Part shown: positions 11,040 through 24,187 of the stretch, piece by piece
How the letters are laid out: the number at the start of each line of letters is the position of its first letter
Numbering within the stretch: position 1 is the first letter of the stretch
Assembly: GCA_008933995.1 (NCBI GenBank)
Contig: WARS01000063.1
Span: 722,001 to 786,000 of the forward strand
DNA from: Datnioides undecimradiatus
Lineage: Eukaryota > Chordata > Actinopteri > Lobotiformes > Datnioididae
Length of the DNA stretch: 64,000 nucleotides
Direction: 5' to 3'
Notes under the pieces: generated by a model
The model's input: the letters and a program-made list of their open reading frames with translations, nothing else
Told to the model about the DNA's origin: nothing
Database searches by the model: none
Translations under genes and position numbers: made by a program

Positions 11040-12234
11040 AATTTAAGCTAATTAATCAGTCCCTGTTTGATCATAAGAGAGATTTTCTGTTAGATAAGGT
11101 AAAACATATGCACATGTTTTCTATTTTCTTTAATGCAGTGATATTTTATTTTATTTGTGCAGTCAAGTGATGCTGGATGTGCTGGTTTTGAGCTATTTAT
11201 GGTTCAGCGTTCTTCAGAAATATCAAGCTGAAGTCTACAGAGAGTCGATCCAGGTCGAGGTTGAGTCACCACCTCCACTGCTGCGGTGAATCTGTGTTTC
11301 TGTTTAAGGCTGTTGCTTCTGTTTCAGTTTGTGATATTAAACATATGAAGGCGAAAGACGCAGGAGAAGGTGAGCGCGAGTGTGAAGCTGCGGATATTTC
11401 CTGGAAAGTGCTCGTACCAGCGCAGATCCAGCACGTATTTCACTAGAAAAGTTGTGTTCATTCATATTTTTTGTTTTTTTCCGCTGGTGATCTCGGGCTT
11501 GGTTTGCTTCAGGCGGACGACCCTTAAAACTATACTGAAACCACACAGCGTCTGCACAACTGCAACTGCTCAGCACTAGCATTCAGCCACAGTAAACAAC
11601 TGAAAGTATAAAAGACAGCATGCAGATTCTCCCCAGTGTGCTTTTCAAAACGCCACGTAACGACTGCACTTCAGCGAATCTCCGCCAACATGTTAAATCT
11701 TATGGATTCTTATTCCTACTGTCACTAACTCCCCTGCGCCCTTTATAAGACTAAAATCCCAGATCTTCTCCATGTATTGTTGGAGAAGAAAGCAATGCGG
11801 TAAAATATTATTGTTGTCATATTGTTGGCTGAGGAGCACAACGGGTATGATGGTCTTTAATGTAGTAACTGGGATGTTGGTTTGTGTCCCAGACCTCTGC
11901 TGAAGTTCATCTGATGCCACGAGACACTGGAGGGGGCTTAAGATGCTGGAAAGCTGGCGAGCGATGAGCACACGCACACACACATATATGTAAATACATG
12001 GAAAATCTCAGCAGCACACGGTGAAACAGAGATTTAAACACTTGTGAATGAGCACATACATACTTAATATTAGCAGACAAAGACAAGCATGCGGTGTCTA
12101 ATGCGACGCGCACGCAGATACGAACAGATACACACATATGAACATGAGCAAATTAGGGCAAAAACATAAAAAGGCATGAAAGCCGAAGCTGGTCTGTGAT
12201 TGGTCCGTTAGCTCAGCAGGACTCACAGTGAGAG
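11040..12234. other. Noncoding stretch, nothing recognised
   Basis: Contains short acaca words at 11970-11990 and 12130-12140 but no long array. The many short overlapping frames have no signature. Confidence 0.45.
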
Positions 12235-12365
12235 ATGGGGAGGGAGATGAAGTAAAAGGCAGAGAAAAGGACAAATATGGGGTCAAAAGAGGGAAATGGA
12301 GAAAGAGAGAAACATGAAAAACAGAGGAACAGAAGTGGAGAAGAGCGACACAGAGAGGGGAAAAC
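12235..12365. repeat. Purine-rich tract
   Basis: Plus strand mostly A/G (gagatggggagggagatgaa and similar), another of the purine-rich-on-plus tracts. Confidence 0.75.
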
Positions 12366-12369
12366 TGCA

Positions 12370-12495
12370 AAATGACCAATTAGCCGTTGCTCTCCGCCCC
12401 ACCGGAGGTCAATAATAGGCTATTTCTATCTTTGCATTAGCCCAGGAAACTCAGAAACTCCAATTAGTCTGTAATGGCAGGATTCAGAAATCACC
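12370..12495. other. Candidate conserved noncoding element
   Basis: Unique-looking sequence with caattag cores at 12378 and 12459, ctttgcatta and an uneven GC pattern between two purine tracts. It might be regulatory. Composition is the only basis. Confidence 0.18.
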
Positions 12496-12829
12496 TGCTG
12501 GTTGAGGCAGTGGACGGAGGGAGTAAAGAGTGAGGAACAACAAATCTGAGGACAAACTGCGTGTGAAAGCAGGTTGTACAAGGTTTGACAAGTCACCGCC
12601 GTTCAGGCTGACACATAGATTTTACAAAACGGTGAAGTTTTAAATGGAAATCAGCTCATTTCAGTGGAACTGCTGCCATCGCCGGATTCCCACACACTGG
12701 TGAACATTACATCACATCAGCCTAATGCAGACTGCGCTGGTCTTAAAGGGAACTGGGGGAACCTTTAAGTTGCACCAACTGTCTTTGTCCTGACGTCTGA
12801 GTTTCTTGAGTGCATGAAAAGGTAGCGAA

Positions 12830-12960
12830 CGACAAGAAAAGAGAGAAAACGAGAGAGAAAGCGAGTTAAAGGTTAACAAAGGCAGGAGGTTTAGCAGAGA
12901 GAGGGAAAGAAAACAGATAGTGGGAGAAAGTGAAGAGGAAGATGAGACCATAATGAGGGA
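12830..12960. repeat. Purine-rich tract
   Basis: Dominated by gagaga, aaag and ggaagatgag words on the plus strand. Confidence 0.7.
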
Positions 12961-13050
12961 TCCCAGGCTCAGCTGTGCTTTGGTTTTCGCTGTTGGCAAA
13001 TACACCGACATGACCAAAACCAAGCCGTCCTCCTACTACCCCTCCCCCCA

Positions 13051-13075
13051 CGCCACCACCACCACCACCACCACC
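13051..13075. repeat. (CCA)n microsatellite
   Basis: CCA/ACC trinucleotides in tandem after a C-rich run, followed by a short aca-rich stretch to 13100. Confidence 0.95.
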
Positions 13076-13248
13076 TCTCAACACACACAAACACACATCA
13101 CCCCTAAAATACATCCCTTCCCTCCCATTGAGCTCTGAGGGGGAGATATTTGCGGGGAGCGCCTGGTTTGAAAACAATGTGCGTTCCAGTTCGCTTCCCC
13201 GTCCCCGCGCAGAGACAAACAAGACTGTGGTCCCTTCCCCAGAGACTC

Positions 13249-13283
13249 GTGTGTGTGTGTGTGTGTGTGTTTGTGTTTGTGTG
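13249..13283. repeat. (GT)11 plus degenerate TTTGTG tail
   Basis: Pure GT at 13249-13270 followed by ttgtgtttgtgtg. Frames that cross it (Cys/Val-rich) are repeat translations. Confidence 0.95.
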
Positions 13284-13339
13284 CGACCTCTCAGAGTTTT
13301 CCACAATAATCAAAGATGCAATCAAAGATGAAATGAGAA

Positions 13340-13385
13340 GAAAAGGGACAGAGAGCGAGAGAGAGCGGGAGAGAGACAGTCTGTT
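13340..13385. repeat. Short GA-rich tract
   Basis: Interrupted GA repeat on the plus strand. Confidence 0.8.
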
Positions 13386-14430
13386 TCCAGCCGCTCAGTT
13401 GTACGTGAACTCTGATGTTTCACAGTAGAAAAGCAGACGCGCATGTCAGGCCTTCGGGACAAATCGGTGCTGTTGCAGTGACTGCAGCCTTGTGAGATGC
13501 TGATCAGCCCAGATGCATCTTGAAACAATAGAAATGGTGACAGCACAGCTTTCTATGGCAACAATTAGCACCAAGGTCACCTGAAGGCGACCTCAGAACA
13601 ACTTTATACTGTTTGCATGATCTGAAAACAGTCAGGTATTTAATCTGAATCTGTCTTAATCCAAAACTAATGTTTGGCGCCAACTTTGGAAGTCGTGCTC
13701 CCTCTTATGTTGCAAGCAGCACTGAAATCAGTGTTTGCACTGAAACTATAACAGCAATCGTCCAGTTTTAGATGCCGATCCTTTGCTATAATTTACTAAA
13801 TTGCCCAAAAAACACTCAAACCATTGCTTTTGTTATTATAGAAAGTGAGAATTCAAATAGAAGTTTGCATTTCTGTAAATTAACAAGCCACAAAACATCA
13901 GCATCAAACAGTTTTGTACAGTACCGACAGGCTTGCATGGTGACAGGGCTGCATTCTTGCAGGAAAACCAATAACTTGCTGCATATCAACGTGAATGAGT
14001 GCCTTCAGCATGTCTACGCTGTTCAGACGTGTCTCTCACACTGAGCCAGTCTGAGAACAGTTCAGCAGACATTAAGGCTCATTTTAATGCCTTTCACAGG
14101 CATTTCACATATTGTCAGCATGGAAATTTGTGTTGCTAATGCTAAAGAAGCACTATTAGCATTCATTTAAAGGCATCAGTTCTGATCACAGTTATCGAAG
14201 CTTTGTTTTGGTCTCCTGACGCTAATGGCTGGCTGCTTAGCTTCCCTTAGCATTTAGAAGCTACATGCTAACTTCACCAGCTGATAGTGGGTCGGTGGTT
14301 CGCAGTCTCTGATGTTTAGGCCCCCTGCTGCAACTGGAAACATGACTGATTGACAGTAGAGCTCAAGAATAGAGTAAAAGTCTGTGCAGGGTTGAGGGAA
14401 ACTGCAGATTTGGGTGGTAAATGTTGCCAC
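13386..14430. other. Noncoding stretch, nothing recognised
   Basis: Scattered ttagca/gctaat words between 14130 and 14280 hint at remnants of the palindromic dispersed repeat, but no alignment is secure. Confidence 0.4.
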
Positions 14431-15100
14431 ATCGCTACGAGCAACCCTTTTCACAGTACATCAGTGTATCCTGTTGCAGGTTTGTGCAACTGCCGGGCCC
14501 ATTTGTCTGTCCGACTTCTGATTGTGCGTCTATTGACTGACTTCTTGACCGAGTGCTTCTGCAGAGGTGAGCTCCAGCGATCCGCAGGCCAAATAATGCC
14601 AGCGTGATCCGTCTCTCTCGAGGTGCCTTCAGACGAGGTGCTTTTAACAGGCGCCAACTTCTCGCCGACCAGATCCAGTGGCTCGTTTCCAGTTTCCTTT
14701 GAACCGTTGCGCATCCCTGTGAGTGATGTGACTTAATGTGGAACCAGTCTGCCGCCGGAGATGCTCTGAAAACACGTTTGAGATCCCACAACTAGTACGA
14801 GTCGAGCCAGCGTGAGGCGGGGGAAACTCTCTCTTGACCAGCTACAGAATACATACATCACATCTTTTCCTGCAGGCTATTTGCAAAGGATTAAGAGGCG
14901 AGACTCGGTGTCTGACTGTCCTTTCGCAGATGATAACAAAAACAAGGATGCACTGCAGCTTTACAGAGCTGTATTTGTGCAGATCTGGGATGCCGATGAC
15001 GCAAACAGTTATGACAACTGGGGCCAAGTCTGAAGAAAACTTCAAGAGGATCCCAGCTCGAGCATCGCATGACGCACAATAAAATGTTTTCAAGGTAACC
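14431..15100. other. Unexplained GC-balanced stretch with overlapping frames
   Basis: Two overlapping minus-strand frames (14435-14791, 118 codons; 14451-14714, 87 codons) and plus-strand frames at 14812-15033 and 14834-15082 occur in DNA with more CpG than average. None shows a recognised domain, signal peptide or repeat. AATAAA at 15080-15085 lies after the plus-strand frames. It could be ordinary unique DNA or a decayed gene; I cannot assign a function. Confidence 0.25.
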
Positions 15101-16090
15101 TGAACTGAAGATAAATTATGCAGAAAATAGCAGTGGAAAGACAATTGAAGGAATAATTATGCAGGCTTGGAGGGTTTGTGAAGAGGCTCTCGGATGTTTG
15201 GAAGGTCTGTGAAATGTCTGTTCGCCAGCATCTTCCAGAACGCTGCACAAACATTACTGCCAGAGAAACATCACTGAGGTCGCGATGGCAGTTCCCCAAA
15301 GCGCTAATCAAACACACTAATGATAAGACCTGCAATCTCTGAATGTCCCGGTTTGAGACAAACGGGGCTAGATGTCAGTTTAAAACGGTATCTGTTGTTT
15401 CGAATGTGACGTTACTGAATCACTGGCTGGTGGTAAAGTCACGGCTCGGAGCTGAGTCTGTTTACAATTTGTAGACGGAGCTGAAATTTGCTCTGGCTAC
15501 GATTGTTCTTCATGCCAATAAGGCACGCTGGAAATGAAGGCTAATTAAATGACAGAAGAAATAAAATGACAGAGACAGAGAAAATGAAAGTGTCAACGAG
15601 GGTATGACCTGAAAGTTGGAAGCTGCGCGCTAGAACAAACCCTGACGACGCAAGTTTCCAATTTACGCTAATTGTTACAAGATGAGATAGAGAAAGGACG
15701 TGTTCAAAACAGTGTGTGTGTTTGTGTGAGAGACACGGGGGGAACGTGTGTTAAATGTCTAAGGAGGCCGATGACACATTTGTTCGAACGGAGACTCATA
15801 ATAAACTAGAGCGAAACGGAGGGAAACGAAAGGAAGACGGACAGAATGAGACCAAAGACGAACAGAAGTGGGGAAAGTCAGGGTAACTGCAGGGTTTGTT
15901 GTTGTTGACTTTGTTGGTTTTGTCAACTTTTCCTTGATTTATGTGCTTTTACCAGGAATTAGTACATTACATACTTGATTTAGTTTGTTTTAATGACTTG
16001 GAGCCTGCACAGGATGTTTTATTTTGAAAATGTGTGCAGACACCGAAGGTTCCTCAACCACCAGAGCAACGAGAAACTCGACATCTTCAC
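15101..16090. other. Noncoding stretch with purine-rich segment
   Basis: Purine-leaning from 15570 to 15600 and 15780 to 15870. taaggcacgctgg at 15519 resembles the miR-124 seed but has no hairpin partner. No gene. Confidence 0.45.
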
Positions 16091-16094
16091 GCGT

Positions 16095-16400
16095 TTCACA
16101 GACAAATATCTCAACGTCTGACGAACGGACTGGCCTGACGTTTGGCACAGACAGTCATCAGTCCCAGAAGATCCTTCCTAGCAACGTTGGTGATCCACTG
16201 ACCTTTCGTTGAGCACCACCAGCCGGCTCTCTCACAGTGAAACATCCCAACGACTGCTTTCGGCCTCAGCTGCATTTTGTGTTTCCTGCTAATTAGCTAA
16301 CATTAGCAACAAGTTTGAGTGATATTGTTTCCAGTAAACATCCCAGTTGCTAAATGCAAGCATGCTAGCTTTGCTCTTGCACACTGATGTTAGCATTTTG
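16095..16400 (+). repeat. Copy of the palindromic dispersed repeat
   Basis: The words aaatatctcaacgtctgacg, tttggcacagacagtcatca, gttggtgatccactgacctt, caccaccagc, then cctcagctgcattttgtgtt and ctgctaattagctaacatta occur in the same order as in the copy at 43.0-43.5 kb and in the percomorph repeat I recall. About 300 bp is aligned by eye, moderately diverged. Confidence 0.6.
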
Positions 16401-16896
16401 CTCTACGCACCATTTATCCTGATTGCGCCCTCACGGAGCTGCTAGCGCTGAAGGTTCGGGAGTGCTAATCGAACCCTTCTTTCAACTTTATCGTGGTTTT
16501 TTTTTTGGATCCAGCCAAATGTTAAATGTGAACGGATGAGCTAACGCACGGCAGCACACACACACATGTATCTCACACGCAGCGAAACAAGAGAGAACCA
16601 GCTGAACGGAGAGGCGGGTAACACAAGGACACGATCAATAAGAGGATGGATGAGGGCAACGGTGATTATGATGAAAGCTGAATGTCCGCTGGGAATGTTG
16701 ACGCCACCGGCTTCTTTCTCATCATGCGCTCTTATTTTTTTTCTGTCAATGGAAACAGTATGCTGTTATTTAGACAGCAGACACTACCCCGGCTTGTATC
16801 AGTGTGTTTGTGCGCCTACAATTTCGCTATTTTCACAGGGATACAAACAGGATTTAGCTGAGCCATTTGACCATTAAGCTAATTATCCTCTGTCTC

Positions 16897-16991
16897 CACA
16901 CACACACACACACACACCAATCACCAATCAGCATTCCGATATATGATCCCCTCCACCTGACAGCTTCCAGCTCCTTGTCCCGAAAGCTGAC

Positions 16992-17029
<38 letters not shown>

Positions 17030-17141
17030 GACATTTCCCGGCTATTTTCCTAGACTGGCATCCTGAGCCCATTCCCAATTATCATAACTATCCCAAAAAT
17101 ACACACAACATGCACGCGCGAACACACACACACACACACAC
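16897..17141. repeat. Cluster of three (CA)n arrays
   Basis: Pure CA at 16897-16917, 16997-17026 and 17122-17141 within 250 bp. The His/Thr-rich 180-codon frame 16867-17409 runs through all three and continues into a Lys/Glu-rich purine tract; I read it as repeat-driven, not a gene. Confidence 0.96.
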
Positions 17142-17249
17142 GCTGTTGGAAGCCGCTCACACGGGTGGACATTCGATTGGCGTCCAAAAGCAAATTAACA
17201 TAACTGATACAGTTAAAATGTCAACAAACATTCACAAAGGAGCCTTTAT

Positions 17250-17470
17250 AAACCACGGCGTGAGAGAAAAGGAAGGACAAAGTGAAGAGAAAGAAGAACG
17301 ACTGGAAAAAGGTAGAAAATTCAGAAGAATTAGCCAAAAAATTGCAATAAAGGAGACAAAAAAAGTGATATTTGAGGGTTTTCTCCTCTATTCAGATGCT
17401 CTTTATTAAATAAAATGATCAAAAGGAAGTAAAAGCAAAAGAAGCAAACAGGGAAAATGAACCAAGGCCC
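17250..17470. repeat. Purine-rich tract
   Basis: A/G-dominated plus strand (gagagaaaaggaaggacaaa onward), with no discrete unit. Confidence 0.7.
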
Positions 17471-17689
17471 AGCTGCTGCTGGTGGGGCTGATGTGCTAGC
17501 ATGTTAGCCGTTAGCTCGGCAGCTGTGGGTGTAGTTTGAGCGTCGGCAGAGAGGAAGTTTAACTGTGTCACTTGCTGCTGGAAAAGGGGAGATGCCCCTG
17601 AAGAAGGACCAACGGTCAGATTAGAGCATAGAGCATAAAGAAACCAAGCGAATCATGTGGAAACGTTAGTGAGGAGACTTTAAAGATAG

Positions 17690-17890
17690 AGAATCTGCTT
17701 CCATGAAAACGTTTCCATCATGATTTAAAGGTTTCCAATTAGAACGAAAAAAAATAAAATTTGGAAACAAAAGCCCTCGTTGACTCAAGCGACGTTCTCC
17801 CTGATTTATATGGAAAAACGTTATGAGGAAGATTAAATTAGAGGACGGGCTGTTCTATTAATCAAAGGCAAACGTCTCGAAATAAGCGAA
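17690..17890. other. Candidate conserved noncoding element
   Basis: Unique-looking sequence with clustered ccaattag, gattaaatta, attaatc and gatttaaag words and scattered CpG. It resembles a vertebrate enhancer in texture only; conservation is not known. Confidence 0.2.
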
Positions 17891-18371
17891 ATGGTCACTG
17901 CGCTCTCCTAAACAAACAGAGCGCCTGGTGATGGAGAGTCCTGACAGGGATGCACACGGTGGACGTCTTACTCTGAGCTGTGAATGGAGAAGAAATTACA
18001 CCCTTAATATAGATAGAAATCCATTTGTGGTCTTCGCGTGATCGACCCAACAAATGCTCCACCGCGAGACGAATCAAAGGCGGCTTTCGGAAAATGTCTG
18101 AGGGATCTGTAAAATATGTCTGCTGCAGCCTCCCTGAAGTGTAAAGCTCCCATTTCTGCGCTTTCATGTCGAGATGAAAGCGGGAGCCGTCGCCAGAGTT
18201 CAACAGTTTCCATTTTCTTTAAAATGGGACGGGGCTTTTATTTTGAAGGAGCTCGCCAGCGCCTATTTATTTGTGTCGAGCAGGTGATGGAAACGGTGCG
18301 AAACATGAGAAAAAAGAGAAAGTGGGTGTATTTATCCTCGGTTTGAGTTAGAGACAGACCAGGTCACCGGT

Positions 18372-18373
<2 letters not shown>

Positions 18374-18416
<43 letters not shown>
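18374..18416. repeat. (CA)21 microsatellite
   Basis: Uninterrupted array. Confidence 0.98.
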
Positions 18417-18418
<2 letters not shown>

Positions 18419-18419
18419 G

Positions 18420-21400
18420 TATATGCTTACATTTGGAGCAGAGACCTTCTCCTGCTGGCTAACAGCTTTAAAGCCAAACAAGATGATAAATTCATTTAGA
18501 GCAACAATGCCTCCACTGTGCTGCGCCGACCAAACGATCTGTGTTTATGCGTGTGACAGAGAGAGACCGAGCACTGCGTCCGGGAGTCAAGTCGTGTTTC
18601 CAGATAGCGGCGCGGGAGCCGGAGACACGGCTGCATTCGGTTCTGCGTGCATTTAGGTCTTTTAGCTCAGTTTTCGCGTTTCCCATAAACCCTGCTGCTT
18701 CGTTCACTGTCCCAGGACTAAGTGTCAGCTGACCAGGTTCAATTTCATATTGACTGGATTCAGTAACTTCTAGATGGTGGTATATTGGATCAGCTGATGG
18801 GACTACAAGCCCTTCCTCTGGTAGCAGCGTCTCACACCAGGCATGGTGGAGTCGGGCTGGTGCTGGATTGTGCAGCTGACATGACTTTGTTCGCCTTTTA
18901 ACGAAACAATCTGGGAGCATTTAGTATTACTTTAATGTTTCGTGGCGTTTCGTCAACTTAGATAAAGATGAATTGTTAATGTCTGGTTGCTGTTGGCTTG
19001 TGGAAACAGATTTCATCGCCATGTGCGCCTGAGCGTCCATAAGGTGGAGGTCTCCAGAACCATAAAATGGTGCTCGTGACACGTTGGTCACAATCTTAAA
19101 GCTTCCTAAAGATTATAAAGATGTGGAAACAAGGTGAATAGTTGCAAAAGTATAGAAAGAACATCACAGACGTCAATGTTAGGACCTATATTTTCAGTTC
19201 GACGACAACTTACAGTCTACAACATGAAGCCTGGACTTTTTTACTGAGCTTCATCATATTTGCCAATCATCAGCCCAAACATTCGATATCGGAGCGACTG
19301 GCCGTCACCGGTGTGGAGAAGCTCTTCTGTACGACCACGGACCAGGGCCTGGCTGCGACGGACTAATCGGGCCTGTGTTCTCAGTAAAGCGATCCGTGTT
19401 TTTGATTGATGACTGTTTTTACTGTTCACGTCGACCGCTGCACCCGCAGCCCCGTGTACGCCCGCCACGAGGACGCAATGATAAAGAAGGTTTGGAAACT
19501 CGGTTTTGGATCGATTCAGGGACAAAAACGCAGTTTCTCTCACCTTCGTTTGAACCTGGTCACAAAAACACATCGGTGCGCGGTTCAAAGCCTGGGTCAG
19601 AGATAATGTTACAGCAGCAGGCTGGGAGACTCAGCCCATTAGAGGAGTTTCAGATCGATATCATAACGCAAGGAAGACATAACTCTGAAAGCTTTCCACC
19701 CTTTGCCCATAACAGACTCATGCTTTCAACTCAAAGTGACATTTTTAATATAATCTAAGTGGGAAACAGACGTTGACTGATGCATTTGAGGACTCTGAGT
19801 GGAAGATGATTTGTAATGGATATCAAAAATGTCCCAAATCACCATAATTTGGTGTGTTTTTACCAAAAGATGTCAAAATAGAGCATGGTTTTGTGGTTGT
19901 GATACCACATGTCTTGAATTTCAAGTCGTTCACGTCCTCAGTTGGGTACTGAAAAGGTCAATTTGACACAAGAAGTCAACCCTTTTCATTGGTTGGTGGA
20001 AGGTCATGTCCTCTCCTGATCTCCAACTAACCCACCCTCACCTGGACCGACACATGCATCTGCTGTTATATGTCAGGTGGTGTCAGACGTGACGCTACAC
20101 CATCAGCTAATAGTACATTATACTACTTTATGCTACATTATACAACCTGAAACAAGACACAAACACAGCCGCAGGAAGAATATGCTGCAGCAAGATGCAA
20201 AGCCTGGTGACGAGAAGCTCCACAAACCAGGGACAACTCAACAGAAACCTCTTTTATCATCTGTATCATGGAAAAACTAAATAAAACTGCATGTTTAGTG
20301 ATTGATATGAAGGCAAAAGCATCTAGAAATGACAAAACACCAGCTGATGAAATCTTACTTTAACAAGAAAGAGCTTGATTGTGCAAGACTCATCCTGGGT
20401 TCATGACTCATGACACTACTACTACAGTGAGGATGCTAAGGCAGCAGATGGCTGAGGTACAACAGGAGGAGAGCAGCTGACGAAAAGAGGCTACACCATC
20501 ACTGAAGAAGAAGATGAGGCGTCAGCTTTGCAAGAGTCGATCAAGGCTGCACGAACCAGAGCAAAGCAGCAAGTGGTCAAATCGTAAATGAAGGAATAAG
20601 GGGAAGGAGGGCGAACACGGTCTGAAGATCCATCTTTCATCAGGACATAAACAAACGGTAAACAAAATGTCAGCATCCCGGCCTCCATATGTGCCGTTCT
20701 TAATGAACTTTTAATTTACACTCCTCATCATCTACTTTTCTCTCGTGTCTCTTTGAACTCGGTCCGCATTCTTGGAGCCAAACTCCCCTGGGCACCGAGA
20801 GCTCATCTTGTTTTATGTGATTAAGCAAACAAAACCACTTTGTACTCTGGATTGACCGACTCTAAATCATGTCGAAAGGCACAACTACTGGATTGCATGT
20901 TGGACGCATGAGGTAATCTTTTCCTCAACCAAACCCTAAAGCCGGTTGCAAAACAGTTGCGACATGGTGCAGTGAAAACAGGAGCTTTCATGTCCTCGCA
21001 AACACTTGGAGACCAAAAAAGCTGCACAAACACACAGAAACAGGGGCAAGTCAGGCGGCGGTCAGCGCTGAGCTTGATCGCACCATCGCGGATCCAGCGT
21101 TTAACTCAGAGGATAGTAACAGAAGTGATTAATTGCAGGAATGTAAATTGATTTATTTCAGGCGAGGAGAAGCTTGCCTGCATCTCCATCTTCCCACAGT
21201 CAACATCCCGGTCCTTCAGAGACCGGCTGCCCCCCTCCTGTGCCTCCCATCCTCTTTTCACTGCCTCCAACCTTCTTTGTCTCCTTCCCTCCATCTCATC
21301 ATCTTTCATCCAGATGCCATGTTGTTGATGAATTCAATCAAAAGCTCATTTGTCACTGTCTGGAAAACACACACCGCGAATGGGAGCATCCTGTGCTCCG

Positions 21401-21570
21401 ACACATTGCGAAAACAATCGGCTGGGCGCTTTGTGTGCGCCGGGGCGTCCTGAGGAAACCTTTTGTCACGCACCTAAAAAGGTCGAGTTTTAATGGGAGC
21501 TCAGAAGTAAACAAGGTTGTTCCTGTTGCATTTGTGATATAAAACACACTTTCCATCACTGCCTCCGGTG
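18420..21570. other. Noncoding stretch with chance frames
   Basis: Frames at 18492-18920 (minus), 19241-19588 (minus) and 19375-19758 (plus, 127 codons) overlap one another and have no recognised motif. 19300-19640 is richer in CpG than its neighbours. Pyrimidine-rich from 21220 to 21310. No repeat family recognised. Confidence 0.4.
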
Positions 21571-21572
21571 AC

Positions 21573-21624
21573 TTGGATTCCCCGCTTGACTCAGAAGGAC
21601 AGCCAAAGGTTACCAGATGCTAAA
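21573..21624 (+). repeat. Dispersed repeat fragment shared with 42.19 kb
   Basis: gacttggattcc, then gactcag, then aggacagccaaaggttacca and gatgcta occur in the same order and spacing as at 42187-42238. About 50 bp match with only a few differences, too long for chance. The family is unidentified. Confidence 0.7.
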
Positions 21625-22665
21625 TAACACAATGCAAAGTTATATAACAGCTTACCAGATAGGAGTCAGTGCATATTAACATCATGCAAATTTAGAATTC
21701 TAACTCTGAGAAGTTTATTTATGCAGTCATGGCACAAAGAGCGTCCTGTGACTGACATGTTGCATCAGCTGTTTTTTAAAAATAATGTAAATGTCTCAAA
21801 CTCTTTGGGGCGTACAGTTCAATCCACAAAGTTGAACGAGCGATGCAGTTTGAGCTGTGAGGTCCCACAGCTGGGATCTGACTGTAAGTTTGGATCAAAA
21901 CGCTTTTCAGTCCATTGTTGGTCGCCGGCGGCTGTCGATCCATTGGATGCTCACTGTTTGACCATGCACGTGGAACAATGTGTGCAAACAATACACCGTG
22001 GCGTGAATGTGCAACAAGTGAAGGTGGTCCTCAGAGTTTGTTTTGTGACTCAGACCGTGTTGCACGCCGGATCGATTTGCAAAATACATATTGTTATGTG
22101 TTGGTTGCCAGAATCTAACTGAACTGATTTGGGTCCTATATGGGTGTGGTTCATGCGTGACGACAATTAGAAGAGACGGCTGTTGGAACTGGCGAGTAGC
22201 TCTCAACTTAGACTGTCCTTTAAACAGCTGAAACTGGGACTGCAGAGTTTGGTCTCCTGATAGTGGAAGAAGAAAAGGAAAGGGAAAGACAAAGGAGCTG
22301 CAGAGCATGGGTGAAATCACTGGTTTGCATATTTGGCTAAATATTTGCTGATCAGTCCCAGTAACAGCAGTGGATAAGCTGCATAGATGCTCCATGACGG
22401 CTACGTGAGGGTGCAGTAGTCAGGTGTTTTTAACCTTAAACAAGTGCAGATTCATGCCAATCAAGGCCTGATTATGCATCTCGCCGTGCAGTTTGCAGTG
22501 GGTTTCAGCTGCACGTTCGGTTCAGGAGGATCACTCTCCTCACTGCAGCTGTGCACATTTTACAGTATTAATCTATCAGTAGTTCAAAAGCCTCCTCACC
22601 GTATTGCTTCACAAAGACAAAATTGTGGTGTTCAGAGCGGCTGCAGGAGCAAAGACTCGACTGAG
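21625..22665. other. Noncoding stretch with long chance frames
   Basis: A 133-codon plus-strand frame (21721-22122) overlaps a 162-codon minus-strand frame (21907-22395). Neither carries a recognised domain. I see no splice or initiation context that favours either, and the overlap suggests chance openness. Confidence 0.35.
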
Positions 22666-22870
22666 GAAGAGATTTTGAGAGAAGTGGACGATAGGGGAGC
22701 GAGGGCAGAGAGGAAAGACAGAGGAAAGAAGAGAGAGAGATGCAGGGAGAAGTTGATCCAGGTGTTTTTAATTACGACTGCTGAGAAAAACGGCAATGAA
22801 AAGAAAAATGAAAGAAAGAGGATTAAAGATCGAAAAAAAAATCAATCCCTTGCTGAGAAGATTTTTCTGG
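22666..22870. repeat. Purine-rich tract
   Basis: Plus strand A/G-rich (gaagaga, gagagagaga, aaagaaagag), ending in an A8 run. It gives the Lys/Arg/Glu-rich part of the frame 22444-22956. Confidence 0.75.
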
Positions 22871-24180
22871 TTTTGTATTTTTCAAATTATCATTCTGTGG
22901 TCTGCAAGTGGGTGTGCACATGTGAGTGTTTAACTGCGCGTATGCATTCTGCATAATGCAATCTGCATTGAAGTGACAAAAGGGCCAGCCGTGCACGTTT
23001 GCGTGTGCGCACGGGGCCCGGGTTCGGTCCCACGTGCGAAGACATTTGTGCTGTTCTGTGTGCGAGCGAGAGAGAGATGGATTAGTGATGCTGACTATGT
23101 GCTATAAGTCTCATTGCTGTGCTAAGAGATGTTTTATCACACTGGCGCTCAACTACGACATTTAGCAAAGACAACCTACATCCCATACACACAACCAGAT
23201 GCAGACACACACACACGCCTGCACAAAGCATTACTCGGCCTGCAAAAATGTAAATCAAGCAAGTTTTAAGATGCTGGAGGAGCTGAGGAAACTAATTTCT
23301 GCAAGAAATGACACAGAGGACATGGAGAAAATAACCATATATACAGTATTTGGTACAAATGCAAACACAAAAATGCACTTTAACAAACCAAAGACCAGGT
23401 TTCCATGCTGTTTCAGACTCTGTTGCAAACTGGGCTGCACCACGTCAACCACAGAACAACATATCTCTTATGTTTCTTCAAATTGGACACCAACATGGCT
23501 CCTCTATTAATAAAATAGGTTTTACTTCAAGCGTTTAATGTAAAGTGAATGAACACCATGGTTCCCAGATGATGCATGATGTTTAAACCTGCATTTCCTT
23601 CAAGTAAACGTCACTACATGTTTTTAGTGTGTAGGAGTATCTGCATACAAACACAAACACGCAGATGCACTGATGCGTCTGCACGCTTCCACAAATTCAT
23701 GATGCAGCTCTGTCTGTCTCTTTCACACATAAACACACACACACACACACACGGACAAAGAAGACGACGACCTTAGCAACGGTCACTGAGTGTACGGGCA
23801 ACAACACCGCCCAAAACAAAGTGATGTCATCCTATAGGAAAAGGAACTTCTCTCTACGCTAACACACACACGCTCTCTCACACATTTCATTAACAGTCGT
23901 GTGGAGATATTAGCGTTGTCTGGTTTGGAAGCTAACGGCACTGCGGTGACAAGGCCGCTGATTAATCACGAAACACAACAGCAACAGTGGCATCAACGGC
24001 GGGCAAAACATTGACATGCGAAGTTAGTATAGAGTCAGAAAGTGCACGAAAAGAGAAGACCAGGCCTGTTGGACACATCAGTTTTCGTGTTGTTTGCAGT
24101 CCTGTTTTCTACCCCAGCCTTTACCAACTGAGCTGTTCCTGCGCTAAAACCTGATCAAACATTAACACACTGTGAATTTC
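22871..24180. other. Noncoding stretch with CA words
   Basis: Includes (AC)10 at 23733-23752 and short acaca words at 23205 and 23865. gggttcggtccc at 23020 resembles a pol III B box but lacks a partner A box. No gene recognised. Confidence 0.5.
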
Positions 24181-24187
24181 CTTGATG

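Noticed and set aside
15519-15531. miR-124-like word taaggcacgctgg
   Set aside because: Only the seed and a few bases match, and there is no complementary arm to make a precursor hairpin.
16867-17409. 180-codon plus-strand frame
   Set aside because: Its first half is HTHT from CA arrays and its end is a Lys/Glu-rich purine tract.
21721-22395. Overlapping 133- and 162-codon frames on opposite strands
   Set aside because: No recognised motif, no supporting start or splice context, and mutual overlap.
23015-23035. Second pol III B-box-like word, gggttcggtccc
   Set aside because: No A box or repeat family body around it.
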